This document shows, in pieces, positions 1 through 6,463 of a stretch of 6,509 nt of DNA (positions are counted from its first letter, which is position 1; each line of letters starts with the position of its first letter). The position numbers were made by a program, and so were the translations under genes. The stretch comes from Acidimicrobiales bacterium. GTDB lineage: Bacteria; Actinomycetota; Acidimicrobiia; Acidimicrobiales; Palsa-688. The stretch is taken from positions 1 to 6,509 of the forward strand of contig JAFAWZ010000321.1 in NCBI GenBank assembly GCA_019241495.1, read 5' to 3'. Below the pieces are notes generated by a model that was not told where the DNA came from, searched no databases, and saw only the letters and a program-made list of their open reading frames with translations.

Positions 1-38
1 GCGGCGGACGCCCTTTGCCCTGATCGTCAGGCAGGCAC
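1..38 (-). other. rel 3' flank with a possible RBS of the next gene
   Basis: After the rel TGA the minus strand has a short inverted repeat (plus TGCCCTGA at 16-23 and TCAGGCA at 27-33, with one bulged base). It then reads AAAGGG (11-16), about 10 nt before the window edge. AAAGGG is the same string used before rel, so another minus-strand gene may start just outside. No poly-U follows the stem, so I do not call a terminator. Confidence 0.25.
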
Positions 39-2282
39 TCAGCCCCGGTTGGGCAGGACGCGGTAGGCGTCGTACACCGAGTCGATGCGTTTGAGCGCCG
101 ACAACAGGGAGTCCAGGTGGGTCGGGTCGGCCAGCTCGAACTCGAAACGCATCCGGCTGACCCGGTCGGCGCCGGTCAACGAGTCGCTGCGCAGGATGTT
201 CAGGTGGTTGTCCGAGATGACCTTCCACACGTCGACCCCGAGGCGGGTGCGGTCGAGCGCCTTCAGCTCCACGGCCGCGACGAAGCTGCCGGTCCCGTCC
301 CGGTCCCATTCGACCTCGATCATGCGCCCCACGTCGCCCGAGGCCAGCGCCCCGGCGTTGGCGCAGTCGCTGCGGTGGACGCTCACGCCGCGGCCCCGGG
401 TGACGAAGCCGATGATCTCGTCGCCGGGGACGGGGGTGCAGCACCGCGAGAGGCGCACCATCACGTCGTCGAGGCCCTCGACGTGGACCCCGATGCCCCG
501 TCTGGTGCCGGCGCCCCGGCGGGGCTGGCGGGCCGTGCTGGGCAGCTGGACCTCGTGGTCGCCGCCGCGCAGCTCGCGGGCGACCCGCTGGGCCACGGAC
601 TGGGCCGACACGTGGTTCTGGCCGACCGCGGCGTGGAGGGCCTCGAGGTCCGAGTAGTTGAGGCCCTCGGCCACCTTCAACATGACCGGGGAGTTGGCCA
701 GCCGCTGGACGGGCAGGCCCTCTTTGCGCAGGGCCTTGATCAGCTCGTCGCGCCCGTTCTCAATGGCGTCCTCGCGCCGCTCCCGGGAGAACCATTGGCG
801 GATCTTGTTGCGGGCCCGGGGGCTGACCGCGATCTTGAGCCAGTCCCGGCTCGGCCCGGCCGAGGGCACCTTCGAGGTGAAGATCTCCACCGTGTCCCCC
901 GAGGAGAGCGGGGAGTCGAGGGGGATGAGCCGCCCGTTCACCTTGGCCCCGATACAACGGTGGCCGACCTCGGTGTGGATGGCGTAGGCGAAGTCGATCG
1001 GGGTGGCCCCGCTCGGCAGGGACACCACGTCGCCCTTGGGGGTGAACACGTACACCTCGTCGGTGTCGAGGTCCAGCTTCAGGGTCTCCAGGAACTCGCT
1101 CGGATCGGTGCTCTCCGCCGACCAGTCGACGATCCGCTGAAGCCAGGCGACGTCCGACGCGGACGCCTTCTCCTTGTAGCCCCAGTGGGCCGCGATCCCC
1201 CACTCGGCCCGCCGGTGCATCTCATAGGTGCGGATCTGGGCTTCCAGGGCCTTGCCCTGGGGGCCGACGACGGTGGTGTGCAGGGACTGGTAGAGGTTGA
1301 ACTTCGGGGTGTTGATGTAGTCCTTGAACCGGCCCGGCACCGGCGTCCACGCCCCGTGGATGGCGCCCAGGGCGGCCCAGCAGTCCTTGACCGAGTCGAT
1401 GAGCACCCGCACGCCGACCAGGTCGTAGATCTCGTCGAACTCCTTGCCCTTGACGACCATCTTCTCGTAGATGGAGTAGAGGTGCTTCGGTCGCCCGGTG
1501 ACCTGGGCGGTGATGCGGGCCGCGGCCAGCCGCTCGTTCACCTGGTCGATCACCTGGGCCAGGTAGATCTCCCGCTCGGGTGCGCGGGTGGCGACCATCT
1601 GCTCGATCTCGGCATAACGGCGGGGGTGCAGGGCGGCGAAGGCCAGGTCCTCGAGCTGCCACCGGATGTCCTGGATGCCGAAGCGGTGGGCCAGGGGGGC
1701 GTAGATGTCGAGGGTCTCCTGGGCGCTGCGCTTCTGCTTCCATTCGGGCATGGCTGCGATGGTCTGCATGTTGTGCAAGCGGTCGGCCAGCTTGATCAAC
1801 AGGACACGCGGGTCCTTGGCCATGGCGACGAGCATCTTCCGCATGGTCGCGGCCTGCTGCGCCTGGCGCGAATCGAAGCGGACCCGGTCGAGCTTGGTGA
1901 CGCCGTCGACGATCAAAGCGACGTCGGGGCCGAACTCGCGCTCGATCTCGTCCAGGCCGAGAGAGGTGTCCTCGACCGCGTCGTGGAGGAGGGCGGCCGC
2001 GATGGTGACGTCGTCGAGGCCGAGGCCGGCCAGGATGGTCGCGACCGAGAGAGGATGGCTGATATAGGCCTCCCCCGAGTTGCGCAGCTGGCCCTGGTGG
2101 GCCCGGGCCGCCGTCTCGTAGGAACGCACGATGAGGGCCGCCGGGTCGCGGGGATGACGGGCCCGAAAGGCGCTGAGCAGCGGTTGCAGCGCGTCGGCGG
2201 TCTGGACCTGACGGCGCCAGGGCAGGACGCGCTCGACGGTGGCTACGGCGCGCACCCTGGTGGCGGTGTCGCCCCTGCTCAC
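39..2282 (-). CDS. rel: Bifunctional (p)ppGpp synthetase/hydrolase (Rel, RelA/SpoT family)
   Basis: Long RSH enzyme of 747 aa that makes (p)ppGpp from ATP and GDP/GTP and also hydrolyses it. It acts in the cytoplasm, in part on stalled ribosomes. The HD hydrolase domain (about residues 50-200) keeps its metal and catalytic residues: SHP with His76, HDAVED at 100-105, and DRLHN at 167-171. The synthetase domain (about 260-372) has GRPKHLYSIYEK, Asp287 in YDLVGVR, and Glu347 before QIRT. The motif RFKD at 318-321 is the version found in bifunctional Rel, not the EXDD of synthetase-only RelA, so both activities are expected. A TGS domain follows (about 408-470, from DEVYVFTPKGD), then a linker, the conserved-cysteine region SRCCTPVPGD (612-620) with Cys640, and a C-terminal ACT domain (about 665-747). 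The start is GTG, with GGGA ending 6 nt upstream; the stop is TGA. It lies 34 nt after apt and is probably cotranscribed with it. No truncation is seen. Confidence 0.97.
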   Translation of the reverse strand: MSRGDTATRVRAVATVERVLPWRRQVQTADALQPLLSAFRARHPRDPAALIVRSYETAARAHQGQLRNSGEAYISHPLSVATILAGLGLDDVTIAAALLHDAVEDTSLGLDEIEREFGPDVALIVDGVTKLDRVRFDSRQAQQAATMRKMLVAMAKDPRVLLIKLADRLHNMQTIAAMPEWKQKRSAQETLDIYAPLAHRFGIQDIRWQLEDLAFAALHPRRYAEIEQMVATRAPEREIYLAQVIDQVNERLAAARITAQVTGRPKHLYSIYEKMVVKGKEFDEIYDLVGVRVLIDSVKDCWAALGAIHGAWTPVPGRFKDYINTPKFNLYQSLHTTVVGPQGKALEAQIRTYEMHRRAEWGIAAHWGYKEKASASDVAWLQRIVDWSAESTDPSEFLETLKLDLDTDEVYVFTPKGDVVSLPSGATPIDFAYAIHTEVGHRCIGAKVNGRLIPLDSPLSSGDTVEIFTSKVPSAGPSRDWLKIAVSPRARNKIRQWFSRERREDAIENGRDELIKALRKEGLPVQRLANSPVMLKVAEGLNYSDLEALHAAVGQNHVSAQSVAQRVARELRGGDHEVQLPSTARQPRRGAGTRRGIGVHVEGLDDVMVRLSRCCTPVPGDEIIGFVTRGRGVSVHRSDCANAGALASGDVGRMIEVEWDRDGTGSFVAAVELKALDRTRLGVDVWKVISDNHLNILRSDSLTGADRVSRMRFEFELADPTHLDSLLSALKRIDSVYDAYRVLPNRG

Positions 2283-2288
2283 CGGCGG

Positions 2289-2295
2289 TCCCTTT
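2289..2295 (-). promoter_or_regulatory. Ribosome binding site of rel
   Basis: The minus strand reads AAAGGGA, followed by a 6-nt spacer and GTG. This purine-rich site supports the GTG at 2282 over the second in-frame GTG nine codons later. It lies in the 34-nt gap after the apt stop codon, so rel has its own initiation signal. Confidence 0.6.
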
Positions 2296-2316
2296 GTCCG
2301 GATCCTCGCATTTCGC

Positions 2317-2847
2317 TCACTCGTAGGTCACCAAGGAAAAAGTATCCCGGTCTCTGAGCTTGGCGCGCCCGCCCAGGAAGGCCAGCTCGAGCACGAACGC
2401 GAAGCCCACCGGGTCGGCCCCCATGTGGTCCACCATCCGGGCCACGGCCGCCGCGGTGCCCCCGGTGGCCAGGACGTCGTCGACGATGAGCACCCGCTCC
2501 CCCGGGCCGATGGCGTCTTGGTGCATCTCGAGAATGTCGGTCCCGTACTCCAGCTGGTACGACTCGGCGTGAACCTGCCACGGGAGCTTGCCCGCCTTGC
2601 GCACCGGGACGAACCCGGCGCCGAGGGCCAGGGCGACAGGCGCGGCCACGATGAAGCCTCTGGCCTCGATGCCGAGCACCTTGTCCACGACCTCGCCGTT
2701 GAACGCACCGGCCAGCTCGCCGACCGTCTTGGCGAAGGCGTCGGGATCGGACAGCAGTGGGGTGATGTCCTTGAATGTGACACCGGGCTTGGGGAAGTCA
2801 TAGACGTCCCGGATGAGCTCCTTCAGCCAACCGGTACGGTCCTCCAT
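2317..2847 (-). CDS. apt: Adenine phosphoribosyltransferase
   Basis: Type I phosphoribosyltransferase of 176 aa, the normal length for bacterial Apt. It converts adenine plus PRPP to AMP and pyrophosphate in the cytoplasm (purine salvage). The family signatures appear in order: IRDVYDFPKPGVTFKDITPL near residues 12-31, GIEARGF at 59-65, FVPVRKAGKLP at 79-89, ESYQLEYGTDILEMH at 95-109, and the PRPP-binding loop VLIVDDVLATGGT at 119-131. These residues separate it from Xpt and PyrE. The start is ATG at 2847 and the stop is TGA. The only upstream SD-like string, GGAG, ends just 2 nt before the ATG, while a TAnnnT hexamer sits at leaderless distance, so how it is initiated is open. It lies between secF (60 nt upstream) and rel (34 nt downstream). 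An apt-rel pairing is widespread in actinobacteria, where salvage and the alarmone pathway both draw on purine nucleotide pools. Nothing in the protein looks damaged. Confidence 0.97.
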   Translation of the reverse strand: MEDRTGWLKELIRDVYDFPKPGVTFKDITPLLSDPDAFAKTVGELAGAFNGEVVDKVLGIEARGFIVAAPVALALGAGFVPVRKAGKLPWQVHAESYQLEYGTDILEMHQDAIGPGERVLIVDDVLATGGTAAAVARMVDHMGADPVGFAFVLELAFLGGRAKLRDRDTFSLVTYE

Positions 2848-2859
2848 GGCTCCAAGGTA
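2848..2859 (-). promoter_or_regulatory. Possible leaderless -10 element or SD of apt
   Basis: The minus strand reads TACCTT, then GGAGCC, then the apt ATG. TACCTT (2854-2859) fits the loose actinobacterial -10 pattern TAnnnT and sits 6 nt before ATG, as expected if transcription starts at the A of the start codon. The same stretch contains GGAG, but only 2 nt from ATG, which is too close for good SD use. I see no clear -35 box. This is tentative. Confidence 0.3.
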
Positions 2860-2907
2860 CTAGCGGGGCGGTTCGTCGCCGTGCACCCGCCCGTGTCGGT
2901 CCCCGGG

Positions 2908-4167
2908 CTAGCGCCGGCGGCCCTTCTTGCGCGGCCGCGGCGGCGGCCGGTTGCCCGATCGGGGCGGTACCTCGTTACCAACCGGGGTCCGAAGCGGTAT
3001 CGAGCCCCCCGGGGCACGGGTCGCATCGACCGGCGGTGGAGCGCCGTACTCGACCTCTTCTTCGACCTGGCCCGGCCCGCCCGACACTCGGGCCCCGCTG
3101 CGCAGCGGTCGGGACGGTTCGACGCCGAGGTCGTCGCCGAGCGGGGCGTTGGCCACCGCGGCCGGGGTCAGCCGGCGCCGGCCGGACTGGGCCAGGCGCT
3201 TGCGGATCTCGGCGTAGCGGGGCTCGCGCTCCTTGAGCAGGGCCAGCAACGGGGAGGCGATGAATATCGACGAATAGGCGCCCGTCGTGAGGCCGACGAA
3301 CAACGCCAACCCGAAGTCCTCCAACGCCGTCGCCCCGAGGACCCAGGCCCCGATGACCAGGATCGACAGGATGGGCATGATGGCGACCAGGGAAGTGGTG
3401 AGGGAGCGGGCCAGCACCTGGTTCATGGACAGGTTCACTGTGTCGCTGTAGGTGAGCCGGTTGGTCGACGCCAGGCCGCGGGTGTTCTCCTGCACACGGT
3501 CGAACACGACGATCGTGTCGTAGAGGGAGTAACCGAGGATGGTGAGGAAGGCGATGACCGTGTCGGGGCTCACCTGCAGGCCCGACAACGAGTAGATGCC
3601 GACGGTCACCATGATGTCGTGGATCAGCGCGACCAGCGCGGCGATGGCCATCTTGCCCTCGAAGCGCAGCCATATGTAGATGGTCACGACGATCAGGAAG
3701 ATGATCACCGCCTCTATGGCCTTGTTGGTGATGTCCGAGCCCCACGACGGGCCCACGTCGTTCAGTTGGACCTCGTTGGGCGAGACGTCGGCCATCTTGG
3801 CCAGGGCGTTGGTGACCGCGGAAACCTGGTTGGCGTTGCCCGTCAGCTTGGCCGCCGCCTCCACCTTTACGGTGCGCTGGCCGGTCTGGGAGTTGGTGAG
3901 GATCTGGATGGTCGATTGGCCGAAGCCGGGCACGGCCCCGTCGACCACGGAGCGGACCTCCGAGACCGAAGCCTTGGAGGGCACCTCCCAGACGGTGCCT
4001 CCCCGGAAGTCGATCGAGAAGTTGAGCCCCCGGGTGCCGAGCGAGACGATCCCGACGACGATGATCAGACCAGAGATGGCGAACCAGCGCCGCCACCGGC
4101 CCGCGAAGTCGAAAGCCGTCTCGCCCCGGAACAGCCGGAGGAACACGTTCGGCCGCCGCGCTGGCAC
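2908..4167 (-). CDS. secF: Protein translocase subunit SecF
   Basis: RND-family membrane protein of 419 aa that pairs with SecD to drive late steps of Sec export with the proton gradient. The layout is a short cytoplasmic N-terminus, TM1 (about 29-46), an extracytoplasmic domain (about 47-147) opening with DFRGGTVWEVP, then five hydrophobic segments (about 148-168, 173-192, 200-222, 252-276, 281-311). The conserved GYSLYDTIVVFDRVQEN block (212-228) supplies Asp217. Arg254 in LARSLTTS is the likely partner Arg, matching the proton-relay Asp and Arg of studied SecF proteins. His183-Asp184 is also typical. A cytoplasmic tail of about 108 residues follows TM6. It is predicted disordered, with an acidic patch (EEEVEY near 369-374) and a strongly basic Pro/Arg/Lys-rich end. 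The first codon, GTG, directly follows the secD TAG, with GGAGG 5 nt upstream inside secD, so translation is probably coupled. The stop is TAG. No cysteines are present. Confidence 0.98.
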   Translation of the reverse strand: MPARRPNVFLRLFRGETAFDFAGRWRRWFAISGLIIVVGIVSLGTRGLNFSIDFRGGTVWEVPSKASVSEVRSVVDGAVPGFGQSTIQILTNSQTGQRTVKVEAAAKLTGNANQVSAVTNALAKMADVSPNEVQLNDVGPSWGSDITNKAIEAVIIFLIVVTIYIWLRFEGKMAIAALVALIHDIMVTVGIYSLSGLQVSPDTVIAFLTILGYSLYDTIVVFDRVQENTRGLASTNRLTYSDTVNLSMNQVLARSLTTSLVAIMPILSILVIGAWVLGATALEDFGLALFVGLTTGAYSSIFIASPLLALLKEREPRYAEIRKRLAQSGRRRLTPAAVANAPLGDDLGVEPSRPLRSGARVSGGPGQVEEEVEYGAPPPVDATRAPGGSIPLRTPVGNEVPPRSGNRPPPRPRKKGRRR

Positions 4168-5850
4168 CTAGGCCTCCCCCGCGGTGGCCCGGCGGGCCCC
4201 GAGGCCCCGAGCGATGCCGAACACGGGGTTGTCCGTGAACGACCGGCGCCGCCCCACCAGGATCACGGCCGGGCGGATGAACAGGTAGGCCGTCACCACA
4301 TCGAGCAGGGTGGACAGCCCGAGCATGAAGGCGAAGCCCCGCACGTCGCCGATGCTGAGCAGGTAGAGGATCAGGGCAGCCATGAACGAGACCAGGTCGG
4401 CGGTGAGCACGGTCTTGAAGGCCCGGCTGAAGCTGCGCTCCACCGACTGGCGGACGGTCCGGCCCGCCCGGACCTCGTCTTTGAGCCGCTCGAAGTACAC
4501 GACGTAGGAGTCGACGGTAATACCGATCGACACGATGATCCCGGTGACCCCGGCCAGGGTGAGGGTGAGCCCGTTCGTCTGACCGAGCAGGGTGATGATC
4601 GAGTAAAGGATGGCGCCGCCCACGCCGAGGCCGACGAGGACCACCAGGCCGAGCAGGCGGTAGTAGACGATCATGTAGAGCAGCACGATGATCAGGCCGC
4701 CCACCCCGGCAGCCAGCCCGGCATGCAGCGAGTCCTTGCCTATGGTGGCCGAGACGGTCTGGACCGACTGGGGCACGAAGCGCACCGGCAGCGAGCCGTA
4801 CTTGAGCACCAGAGCCAGGCGGTTGGCGTCGGAGCTGGTGAACGAGCCGGTGATCTGTACGTTGCCGTTGAAGCTGGAGGCCTGGAAGGTCGGTGCTGAT
4901 TCGACCACTCCGTCGAGCTCGAAGGCCTCCTGGCTGCACGACGGCGGGCTGGCCGTGTTCTGCTGGTAGCACTGGTAGCGAGCCGTGGCGATCTGGTCGA
5001 ACTTCTTGGCCCCCGCCGACTTCAGCGACAGGGCAACCGAGTACTGGCCGGTGCTCGGGTCCACCTGGACGATGGCGTTGGACACCTCGGAGCCGGTCAT
5101 GTCGGCCGGGCCGAGCACGTAGCGGAAACCCTGTTTGCGGTCGGGGAGGATCACGGAGGCCGTCCCGTTGTCCTGTGACACCGGAGTCGTCGGGAGCGTG
5201 GAGGCGTTGGACGCGCTGCAGTCGGTCTGGGAGACGGCTGGCGAGGCCGGCACCGTGGTGGTCGTGGAGGAAGGAGCGGTGGTGGGCGGGGTGGTAGCGG
5301 TAGTCGTCGCGGTCGCCGCGGCGGCCGATGCAGAGACAGACAGTTGGGCCGAGGTGAGCCGGGCCGAACCGTCGGGCGGTGCCAGGGCGGTCGCTTTGGT
5401 GGTCGGCGAGGTGCCAGTGGCAGGTGTGTCAGTAGCAGGTGTGGCAGTAGAAGGGGTGGTCGAGGGCTTGGGCGTGGCGGTGGCAGGCGGGGCCTGGTAG
5501 TTCGGGATCTCGCAGTAGACGGGCCGGAAGTACAAGGTGGCCGTCTGGCCCAGCTCGGCCAGCGCCTGCTGGGCGTTCTTGATCCCGGGCAGGCTGATCA
5601 CCACGTCGTGGCCCTGGCGCGAGACGTTGGAATTGCTCACTCCGAGCCCGTTGACGCGCCGCTCGATGATGTTGACGGCCTCCTGCAGCTCCGAGTCGCT
5701 GGCCGTGCCCTGCGGCTGGAGAACAACCGACACCCCGCCCTTCAGGTCGAGACCGAGCAGCGGGCTCTTGCTCAAGGCCACGACCGCGGCGATGGATGCG
5801 GCGGCCGCGCCGATCATGAAGATGAGGGACCAAACCAGGCCGCGGCGCAC
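4168..5850 (-). CDS. secD: Protein translocase subunit SecD
   Basis: RND-family membrane protein of 560 aa that works with SecF and YajC on SecYEG, capturing exported chains outside the membrane and using proton flow. TM1 (about 5-27) follows the basic start MRRG. The large extracytoplasmic region (about 28-373) begins with the D1 motif GLDLKGGV (33-40), then ERRVNGLGVS (63-72) and GHDVVISLPGI (80-90). A Ser/Thr/Ala/Pro-rich insert fills about 119-210. Conserved sequence resumes with FELDGVVESAPTFQ (310-323) and SSDANRLALVLKYGSLPV (339-356). Five hydrophobic segments follow from about 376 to 533. GITVDSYVVYFERLKDEV (443-460) carries Asp447, the expected proton-relay Asp. All four cysteines (113, 211, 294, 305) fall in the extracytoplasmic part. 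The start is GTG, with AAGG 7 nt upstream overlapping the yajC stop; the stop is TAG abutting secF. Pro/Ala/Thr-rich inserts here are known in other actinobacterial SecD proteins. Confidence 0.98.
   Translation of the reverse strand: MRRGLVWSLIFMIGAAAASIAAVVALSKSPLLGLDLKGGVSVVLQPQGTASDSELQEAVNIIERRVNGLGVSNSNVSRQGHDVVISLPGIKNAQQALAELGQTATLYFRPVYCEIPNYQAPPATATPKPSTTPSTATPATDTPATGTSPTTKATALAPPDGSARLTSAQLSVSASAAAATATTTATTPPTTAPSSTTTTVPASPAVSQTDCSASNASTLPTTPVSQDNGTASVILPDRKQGFRYVLGPADMTGSEVSNAIVQVDPSTGQYSVALSLKSAGAKKFDQIATARYQCYQQNTASPPSCSQEAFELDGVVESAPTFQASSFNGNVQITGSFTSSDANRLALVLKYGSLPVRFVPQSVQTVSATIGKDSLHAGLAAGVGGLIIVLLYMIVYYRLLGLVVLVGLGVGGAILYSIITLLGQTNGLTLTLAGVTGIIVSIGITVDSYVVYFERLKDEVRAGRTVRQSVERSFSRAFKTVLTADLVSFMAALILYLLSIGDVRGFAFMLGLSTLLDVVTAYLFIRPAVILVGRRRSFTDNPVFGIARGLGARRATAGEA
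4173..4180 (-). promoter_or_regulatory. Strong ribosome binding site of secF inside secD
   Basis: The minus strand reads GGGGGAGG, then CC, the secD stop TAG and the secF GTG. The GGAGG core is 5 nt from the start codon and is a near-perfect SD. It fixes the secF start at 4167 and explains how secF is translated with no intergenic space. Confidence 0.75.
5230..5496 (-). other. Low-complexity Ser/Thr/Ala/Pro-rich insert in SecD
   Basis: Codons for about residues 119-207 of SecD encode almost only Thr, Ala, Ser, Pro and Val, in two blocks separated by a more mixed stretch (LAPPDGSARLTSAQLSV, about 156-172). It interrupts the extracytoplasmic domain between the LYFRPVYCEI strand and the next conserved block. 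It is probably a flexible, unfolded linker outside the membrane and could be a target for O-mannosylation, which is inference. The reading frame stays open and in phase with the conserved parts on both sides, so it is not a frameshift. Confidence 0.85.
5408..5467 (-). repeat. Imperfect 15-bp tandem repeats in secD
   Basis: Three clear units, 5408-5422, 5423-5437 and 5438-5452, share the plus-strand pattern GGTGnnnCAGTnGCA. A more decayed fourth copy follows at 5453-5467. On the coding strand they give the pentapeptides STTPS, TATPA, TDTPA and TGTSP. The 15-bp unit keeps the frame, so copy-number change would lengthen or shorten the SecD insert without breaking the gene. Confidence 0.65.
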
Positions 5851-5857
5851 GCCAGGA

Positions 5858-5862
5858 CCTTA
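5858..5862 (-). promoter_or_regulatory. Ribosome binding site of secD overlapping the yajC stop
   Basis: The minus strand reads TAAGG, in which TAA is the yajC stop codon. A 7-nt spacer leads to the secD GTG. It is modest in strength but well placed, supports the GTG at 5850, and suggests that ribosomes ending yajC reinitiate on secD. Confidence 0.55.
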
Positions 5863-6318
5863 GGGCTTGTCTCGCGGGTCGCCTGGTGCAGGGGGCGGCC
5901 CTTCGTGGCCGTCCTCGCTACCATCGGGCATGTCCCAGGGTTCTTCCGCTGGCGTGTCGGTCGCGGTGTAGCCAGCCGACGGGCCGGGCCCGGTCTGCTG
6001 GCGGGGGCTGATGGCCTTGCGCAGGAAGGTCATGACCACTCCCGGGGCTACTTCGACCTCCACCTGATCGTTGTCCATGGCCACGACCCGCCCGAAGATG
6101 CCGCCGGCCGACATGACCTCGTCGCCGATGCTGATCTGGCGAGCGGCCGTCTGCTGCTGGCGCATCCGTTGCTGACGAGGCCGGAGGAAGACGAAGTAGG
6201 CCACCACGAAGATGGCGACGATGATGAACAGCGACACATACGACGATCCGCTCGACTTCGACTTGCCGGCGGTCGTCGGGGAGGTGCTTTGAAGTAGGAG
6301 GCTGTAGAGATGGTGCAT
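5860..6318 (-). CDS. yajC: Sec translocase accessory subunit YajC
   Basis: Small membrane protein of 152 aa and an accessory partner of SecDF at the SecYEG translocase. It has a short polar N-terminus, one TM segment (about 27-45) ending in the typical YFVFLRPRQQRMRQQQ, and the conserved soluble core ISIGDEVMSAGGIFGRVVAM (62-81), followed by EVEVAPGVVMTFLRKAI. Residues from about 105 to the end form a Pro/Gly- and Asp/Glu-rich tail that is probably disordered. It makes the protein longer than E. coli YajC (about 110 aa). The start is ATG at 6318. The best SD-like string, GAGGA (6331-6335), is 12 nt upstream, which is rather far, but no better in-frame start is visible. The stop is TAA, 9 nt before secD. 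Its place directly before secD supports the assignment, and it probably leads the operon. Confidence 0.95.
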   Translation of the reverse strand: MHHLYSLLLQSTSPTTAGKSKSSGSSYVSLFIIVAIFVVAYFVFLRPRQQRMRQQQTAARQISIGDEVMSAGGIFGRVVAMDNDQVEVEVAPGVVMTFLRKAISPRQQTGPGPSAGYTATDTPAEEPWDMPDGSEDGHEGPPPAPGDPRDKP

Positions 6319-6352
6319 GAAGGGGGCAGTTCCTCGCCGGACCGGGATTGAG

Positions 6353-6376
6353 GGCTGGGATTCAAGTCCCGCAGCC
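6353..6376 (-). other. Small hairpin in the yajC leader
   Basis: GGCTG (plus 6353-6357) pairs with CAGCC (6372-6376), and GGA (6358-6360) pairs with TCC (6367-6369). The loop is 6 nt and there is a 2-nt bulge on one side. If the region is transcribed toward yajC it would fold about 35 nt before the start codon. It has no U-tract, so it is not a terminator. A role is unknown. Confidence 0.3.
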
Positions 6377-6463
6377 GGCCGGTGGACCGGGAGACATTAG
6401 CGCAGAGGCCGGGTCCCCCAGCTTTCGACCTCCACCCTTAGAGAGGCGGTTGTCCCCGACCCT

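Noticed and set aside
16..33. Inverted repeat after rel as a terminator
   Set aside because: It is a seven-pair stem with a bulge and a 3-nt loop, followed on the minus strand by AAAGGG and not by T residues. It is too weak to call.
117..2357. A 746-codon open frame on the plus strand opposite rel
   Set aside because: It lies fully antisense to an intact, motif-complete Rel. Its translation is Gly/Val/Asp/Arg/Leu/His-rich with no recognisable domain. High GC3 in rel removes stops on the opposite strand, which explains the length.
2889..2908. Stem GCCCG/CGGGC just after the secF stop as a terminator
   Set aside because: It has only 5 bp with a 10-nt loop and no U-tract. It is a likely chance match in GC-rich DNA, and read-through to apt is plausible.
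2239..4899. An 886-codon open frame on the plus strand opposite apt, secF and part of secD
   Set aside because: It crosses three well-supported genes, and its product is a low-complexity Asp/His/Arg/Gly/Gln mix typical of antisense frames in GC-rich DNA. No domain is visible.
2975..4972. A 665-codon minus-strand frame overlapping secD and secF
   Set aside because: It is the wrong frame of the same strand. The SecD and SecF frames hold all conserved motifs, while this one is Arg/Pro/Gly-rich without domains.
6354..6376. tRNA T-arm-like string GGGATTCAAGTCCC
   Set aside because: The base before TTCAA is A, so the invariant G53-C61 pair fails. No matching acceptor, D or anticodon arm is found at the right distance upstream, where yajC lies.
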